From an uncultured Methanomassiliicoccales archaeon (GTDB taxonomy: Archaea > Thermoplasmatota > Thermoplasmata > Methanomassiliicoccales > Methanomethylophilaceae), in the NCBI GenBank assembly GCA_934234005.1, contig CAKQHC010000024.1, forward strand, positions 1 to 16,804: a stretch of 16,804 bases of DNA, read 5' to 3'. Shown here piece after piece: positions 14,489-16,804 of this stretch. The translations under genes were made by a program, and so were the position numbers. Under the pieces are notes generated by a model. It made no database searches, was not told the origin of the DNA, and worked only from the letters and a program-made list of their open reading frames with translations. The first letter of the stretch is position 1. The number at the start of each line of letters is the position of its first letter.

Positions 14489-15375
14489 CACTGACCGCGC
14501 TCCGCCATCTTGATGTTCTCGAGTTTTTCAATCTCGTCTTTGTTGATTCCGACCATGGCCTCTCCGAGATTCTCAGAAACTTCGGCAAGGATTGCGGGAT
14601 CGTTGTAGTTGGTGACTGCTTTCACAATCGCGGCAGCACGCTTTGCGGGGTTTCCGGACTTGAAGATACCCGATCCGACGAACACTCCGTCCGCTCCGAG
14701 CTGCATCATGAGTGCGGCATCGGCAGGTGTGGCAACTCCTCCGGCGGCAAAGTTGACAACGGGAAGTCTTCCGTTCTCGTGCACATAGCGGGCGAGATCG
14801 AGGGGGACCTGGAGCTGTTTGGCATACTCATAGACTTCATCGTCTCTGACGGCCTGAAGTTTGGCGATTTCGGCGTTCATGGCCCTCATATGGGAAACGG
14901 CCTGTACAACGTCTCCGGTACCGGGTTCTCCCTTTGTCCTGATCATGGACGCACCCTCTCCGATTCTCCTGAGGGCTTCGCCGAGGTTCCTTGCACCGCA
15001 GACGAAAGGCACTTTGAATTTTGTTTTATCGATGTGGTAAACATCGTCCGCGGGAGACAGAACCTCGCTCTCGTCGATGTAATCGATTTCGATTGCTTCG
15101 AGAATCTGGGCTTCCACGAAATGTCCGATACGGCATTTGGCCATGACGGGGATTGAAACGGCTTCCTGAATGCCTTTGATCATCTTGGGATCGGACATTC
15201 TTGAAACTCCTCCGGCGGCACGGATGTCCGCGGGGATTCTCTCAAGGGCCATAACGGCGCATGCTCCCGCTTCCTCGGCAATTCTTGCCTGTTCGGGTGT
15301 CGTAACGTCCATTATAACTCCGCCTTTGAGCATTTGTGCGAGTTCTTTGTTCAATCCGTATCTTTCGTTGACCAT
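14488..15375 (-). CDS. pdxS: Pyridoxal 5'-phosphate synthase subunit PdxS
   Basis: PdxS condenses ribose 5-phosphate, glyceraldehyde 3-phosphate and ammonia (from PdxT) into PLP in a dodecameric TIM-barrel complex. The length of 295 aa is typical. Asp23 in [10 protein letters not shown], Lys80 in [10 protein letters not shown] and Lys148 in [10 protein letters not shown] match the catalytic Asp and the two Schiff-base lysines. [19 protein letters not shown] is the phosphate-binding loop near the C-terminus. ATG 15375 is preceded by GGAGG 8 nt upstream. The TATA region lies within a perfect 20-bp palindrome about 20-40 nt upstream, which suggests tight control, perhaps by PLP or nutrient status (inference). 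Among the most conserved genes in the window. Confidence 0.98.
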   Translation of the reverse strand: MVNERYGLNKELAQMLKGGVIMDVTTPEQARIAEEAGACAVMALERIPADIRAAGGVSRMSDPKMIKGIQEAVSIPVMAKCRIGHFVEAQILEAIEIDYIDESEVLSPADDVYHIDKTKFKVPFVCGARNLGEALRRIGEGASMIRTKGEPGTGDVVQAVSHMRAMNAEIAKLQAVRDDEVYEYAKQLQVPLDLARYVHENGRLPVVNFAAGGVATPADAALMMQLGADGVFVGSGIFKSGNPAKRAAAIVKAVTNYNDPAILAEVSENLGEAMVGINKDEIEKLENIKMAERGQ

Positions 15376-15395
15376 AGATTATGCCTCCGTCAATT

Positions 15396-15415
15396 AATGT
15401 ATAAATTTATACATT
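15396..15415. promoter_or_regulatory. Perfect 20-bp palindrome over the pdxS promoter
   Basis: AATGTATAAATTTATACATT reads the same on both strands with no mismatch. Its centre holds a TATA box (TATAAATT on the minus strand) that would start transcription near 15380, a few bases before the pdxS ATG. A symmetric site on top of the TATA box is a classic place for a dimeric repressor that blocks TBP. A further TATA-like GTATATAAA lies at 15455-15463 and could give a longer leader. Confidence 0.55.
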
Positions 15416-15434
15416 GATAGACTGATAGTTACAA

Positions 15435-15457
15435 TATTTGTTCATTTATCCAAAGTA
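15435..15457 (-). promoter_or_regulatory. Upstream elements shared with the trpE promoter
   Basis: TATTTGTTCATT (15435-15446) occurs identically at 3662-3673, and ATCCAAAGTA (15448-15457) identically at 3710-3719. Both pairs are in the same order and orientation relative to the gene they precede. The first element is ~35 nt from the TATA centre in both promoters. The function is unknown; an activator site is one possibility. Confidence 0.35.
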
Positions 15458-15509
15458 TATAAATTATATCATACTATTATACTAGGATATGTCATATTTG
15501 CCCTGCGGT

Positions 15510-16031
15510 TTATAAAATAACGTCTTTTCTGCGGGCTTCGACTTTTTGTCTTATGGTTTTTTGGATATGTTTTGTGCACGGCCACGAGCGGTCCATGTAT
15601 TGTATCAATCTGAGCGGATCTTCCGAAGGGTTGGTGAGCGCCAGATATACGCGGCTCATGAACATGGACACCATGTACGGGAAATCGTCGCATATCGACG
15701 GACGGTCCTTCCATATTGTGCATCTGCGGTCTTTTCCCAAAAACGGGCACGGGCCTCTTTCTTTTTTTGCGATAAGGAGGCGTCCGTCTTCGGTTTGTGA
15801 AAGATTGTTTTTTTCGAATATGTCGGACGGTATCCCCGCGGCAGCCGAAACGCGTTCGATTTCTTCGGGAAGTACGATGATGTTGGGCTGATGACAGCAC
15901 TTTCCGCACATCTCGCACGGTATGTCCCTGTAAGACATGCATATCTCGTACGCGATATCGAGATTGTGCTCCATATCGGCGGTGATTTCGTTCAATCCCT
16001 GAAGAATATATCTGCCGCGGTAGATTGCCAT
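15510..16031 (-). CDS. CxxCxxCC-family (YkgJ-type) metal-binding protein
   Basis: This is a 173-aa member of the Zn/Fe-cluster-chelating family. The defining motif is CEMCGKCCHQ (residues 39-48), followed by CPFLGKDRRCTIW and RPSICDDFP in the middle, so it carries the family's set of conserved cysteines. Biochemical roles for the family are poorly defined; metal binding is expected and any enzymatic role is unknown. The protein lacks a signal peptide or membrane segment. It starts at ATG 16031, 4 nt after the stop of the zinc-ribbon membrane protein gene, with GTGATC just upstream that could pair with the 16S rRNA 3' end. The two genes are likely co-transcribed. No T-run terminator is seen before the pdxS promoter. 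Confidence 0.85.
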   Translation of the reverse strand: MAIYRGRYILQGLNEITADMEHNLDIAYEICMSYRDIPCEMCGKCCHQPNIIVLPEEIERVSAAAGIPSDIFEKNNLSQTEDGRLLIAKKERGPCPFLGKDRRCTIWKDRPSICDDFPYMVSMFMSRVYLALTNPSEDPLRLIQYMDRSWPCTKHIQKTIRQKVEARRKDVIL

Positions 16032-16035
16032 ATGA

Positions 16036-16374
16036 TCACATCGATCCGAGACCGAACAGGAATCCGATGATATTCAGTACAATTCCGATTCCGGCCATAG
16101 CGATGCACAGGTTCTTGTTGCATTCGATATATCTGGGAATGTTGACGGAATATCCGCTGATAACCATTCCGATTATTCCTGCGCATACTCCTACGGCGGG
16201 TTGTACGCTGATTCCGCATACGACTGCAATTATTCCGAGGATAAGAGAAACGAGAGAAAACATGAGGGGATTGCGTTTCTTTTCTCCGGTGTATTTTTGA
16301 TCCAGTCTCCAGTCGCATTCCTCGCAGAACAGAGTATCTGCGGGATTGTCATGACCGCATTTGGGGCATCTCAT
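16036..16374 (-). CDS. Zinc-ribbon membrane protein
   Basis: A 112-aa protein with an N-terminal zinc ribbon, MRCPKCGHDNPAD...FCEEC (Cys3, Cys6, Cys17, Cys20), a short charged linker with KKR, and three hydrophobic segments at ~37-58, 61-79 and 89-110. The layout is like the small DUF4190-type zinc-ribbon membrane proteins; the function is unknown. The frame is open back to ATG 16452, adding 26 residues (another ATG lies at 16416). ATG 16374 is preferred because such proteins usually begin at the ribbon and the extra codons are AT-rich and unlike the rest. A TATA-like CATAATAAC around 16401 fits a leaderless start. It is the first gene of a pair with the YkgJ-type gene. The start is the least certain part of this call. 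Confidence 0.75.
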   Translation of the reverse strand: MRCPKCGHDNPADTLFCEECDWRLDQKYTGEKKRNPLMFSLVSLILGIIAVVCGISVQPAVGVCAGIIGMVISGYSVNIPRYIECNKNLCIAMAGIGIVLNIIGFLFGLGSM

Positions 16375-16520
16375 GGATGCCGTTACTTTTAACCAGTTAT
16401 TATGGGTTGCGTTCATATAACGTACAGATGTAGTATTTTCGGATGTAAACATTATAATGTTTAAGTTAATTGAGTTTAAGGTTGGTTGTTCAAGCCAATA
16501 AAATTATCCAGAGGGAGAAT
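16375..16520. promoter_or_regulatory. AT-rich divergent promoter region at the island edge
   Basis: This 146-nt gap separates the zinc-ribbon gene (minus) from the partial helicase gene (plus). It holds several TATA-like stretches, including TTTAAG near 16474-16479 that suits a plus-strand start at ~16502, and the arms TTGG/CCAA around TTGTTC (16482-16498). GAGGGAG (16511-16517) is the Shine-Dalgarno of the helicase gene. Base composition turns from balanced to AT-rich here. Confidence 0.4.
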
Positions 16521-16804
16521 GTGCCGTTTAATCCGCTAGTTGCTTCAAAAAATATATGTGATACATTTCGCAGGTATATCTTATCAACTTTTGAAACAAA
16601 CTGTGACATATATAATGAACAACTCAAGGAAATACTCGAGCATGACGATGCTATTATGCGTGGGCCGTTTATTCAAATCAGTCACAATTATCCTAATAGT
16701 GTATATATTGAAGATTTGATAAGAGAAGGCATTCTATCAAAAGAATTCATAACTATGAATTATACGCCTTTTTTAAAACGTAAACTTTACGCACATCAAG
16801 AGAT
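16521..16804 (+). CDS. N-terminal part of a large DEAD/DEAH-type helicase (runs off window)
   Basis: The frame opens at GTG 16521 and is unbroken to the window end (94 codons plus 2 nt). The protein begins with PFNPLVASKNICDTFRRYIL and continues with STFETN, YNEQLKEILEHDD, GPFIQIS, EDLIREGILS and FLKRKLYAHQE. I recall this order (FRRYI.STF, LIREGIL, then LY.HQE as the Q-motif region ahead of Walker A) from long SF2 helicases in accessory or defence-type loci; the catalytic motifs themselves lie outside the window. GAGG ends 6 nt before the GTG. About one third of bases are G+C by hand count, well below the genes to the left, and codons prefer A/T at position 3. This points to horizontal acquisition. 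An ATG at 16519 is out of frame and hits TAG after six codons. Confidence 0.7.
   Translation, partial: MPFNPLVASKNICDTFRRYILSTFETNCDIYNEQLKEILEHDDAIMRGPFIQISHNYPNSVYIEDLIREGILSKEFITMNYTPFLKRKLYAHQE

Noticed and set aside
16519..16539. ATG start at 16519 for the right-edge gene
   Set aside because: It is in another frame and meets TAG after six codons. Even with UAG read as pyrrolysine, that frame has no helicase-like sequence, while the GTG 16521 frame does.
1..16804. CRISPR arrays, insertion sequences, attachment sites
   Set aside because: No regularly spaced repeats, transposase-like proteins or tRNA-flanked direct repeats were seen.

Overview
The window looks like chromosomal DNA of a euryarchaeon, most likely a member of the Thermoplasmatota and plausibly of the Methanomassiliicoccales. 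The signs are archaeal TATA boxes about 24-28 nt upstream of several start codons that have no leader, Shine-Dalgarno motifs inside operons, a B12-dependent (class II) ribonucleotide reductase, an archaeal type IV pilus/type II secretion-like ATPase and platform pair, and no TAG stop in any of 16 complete genes. The order-level placement is inference. About 50% or more of the bases are G+C until position ~16,375. The last ~430 bases are clearly AT-rich.

Left region (1-3593, minus strand): a tryptophan operon transcribed right to left, trpE-trpG-trpD-trpC, with trpC cut by the window edge. All three junctions are ATGA overlaps, which implies translational coupling. A 274-nt gap (3594-3867) carries the divergent promoters of trpE and of nrdJ (3868-6087, plus strand). 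It also holds two inverted repeats and a hairpin in the nrdJ leader. The 153 nt after nrdJ hold a TATA box, a possible ~110-nt structured RNA and a T-run, then a convergent DUF2085 membrane protein.

Middle region (6241-13100): a minus-strand operon encodes a Cys-rich protein with four CxxC pairs, a TadA/VirB11-like ATPase and a two-lobed membrane platform protein (T2SSF). A U32-family protein (plus strand) separates these from two overlapping genes for small proteins with pilin-like N-termini. I infer that the ATPase, platform and pilin-like proteins form one surface-pilus or secretion machine.

Right region (13160-16804): an alpha/beta hydrolase whose end overlaps the convergent pdxT; a pdxST operon for PLP synthesis whose promoter TATA box lies in a perfect 20-bp palindrome; a CxxCxxCC (YkgJ-type) protein; a zinc-ribbon membrane protein; and, at the edge, the first ~95 codons of an AT-rich gene resembling the N-terminus of large DEAD/DEAH helicases found in archaeal and bacterial accessory regions. 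The last gene probably marks the start of an acquired island outside this window. There are no rRNA or canonical tRNA genes, insertion sequences or CRISPR arrays.
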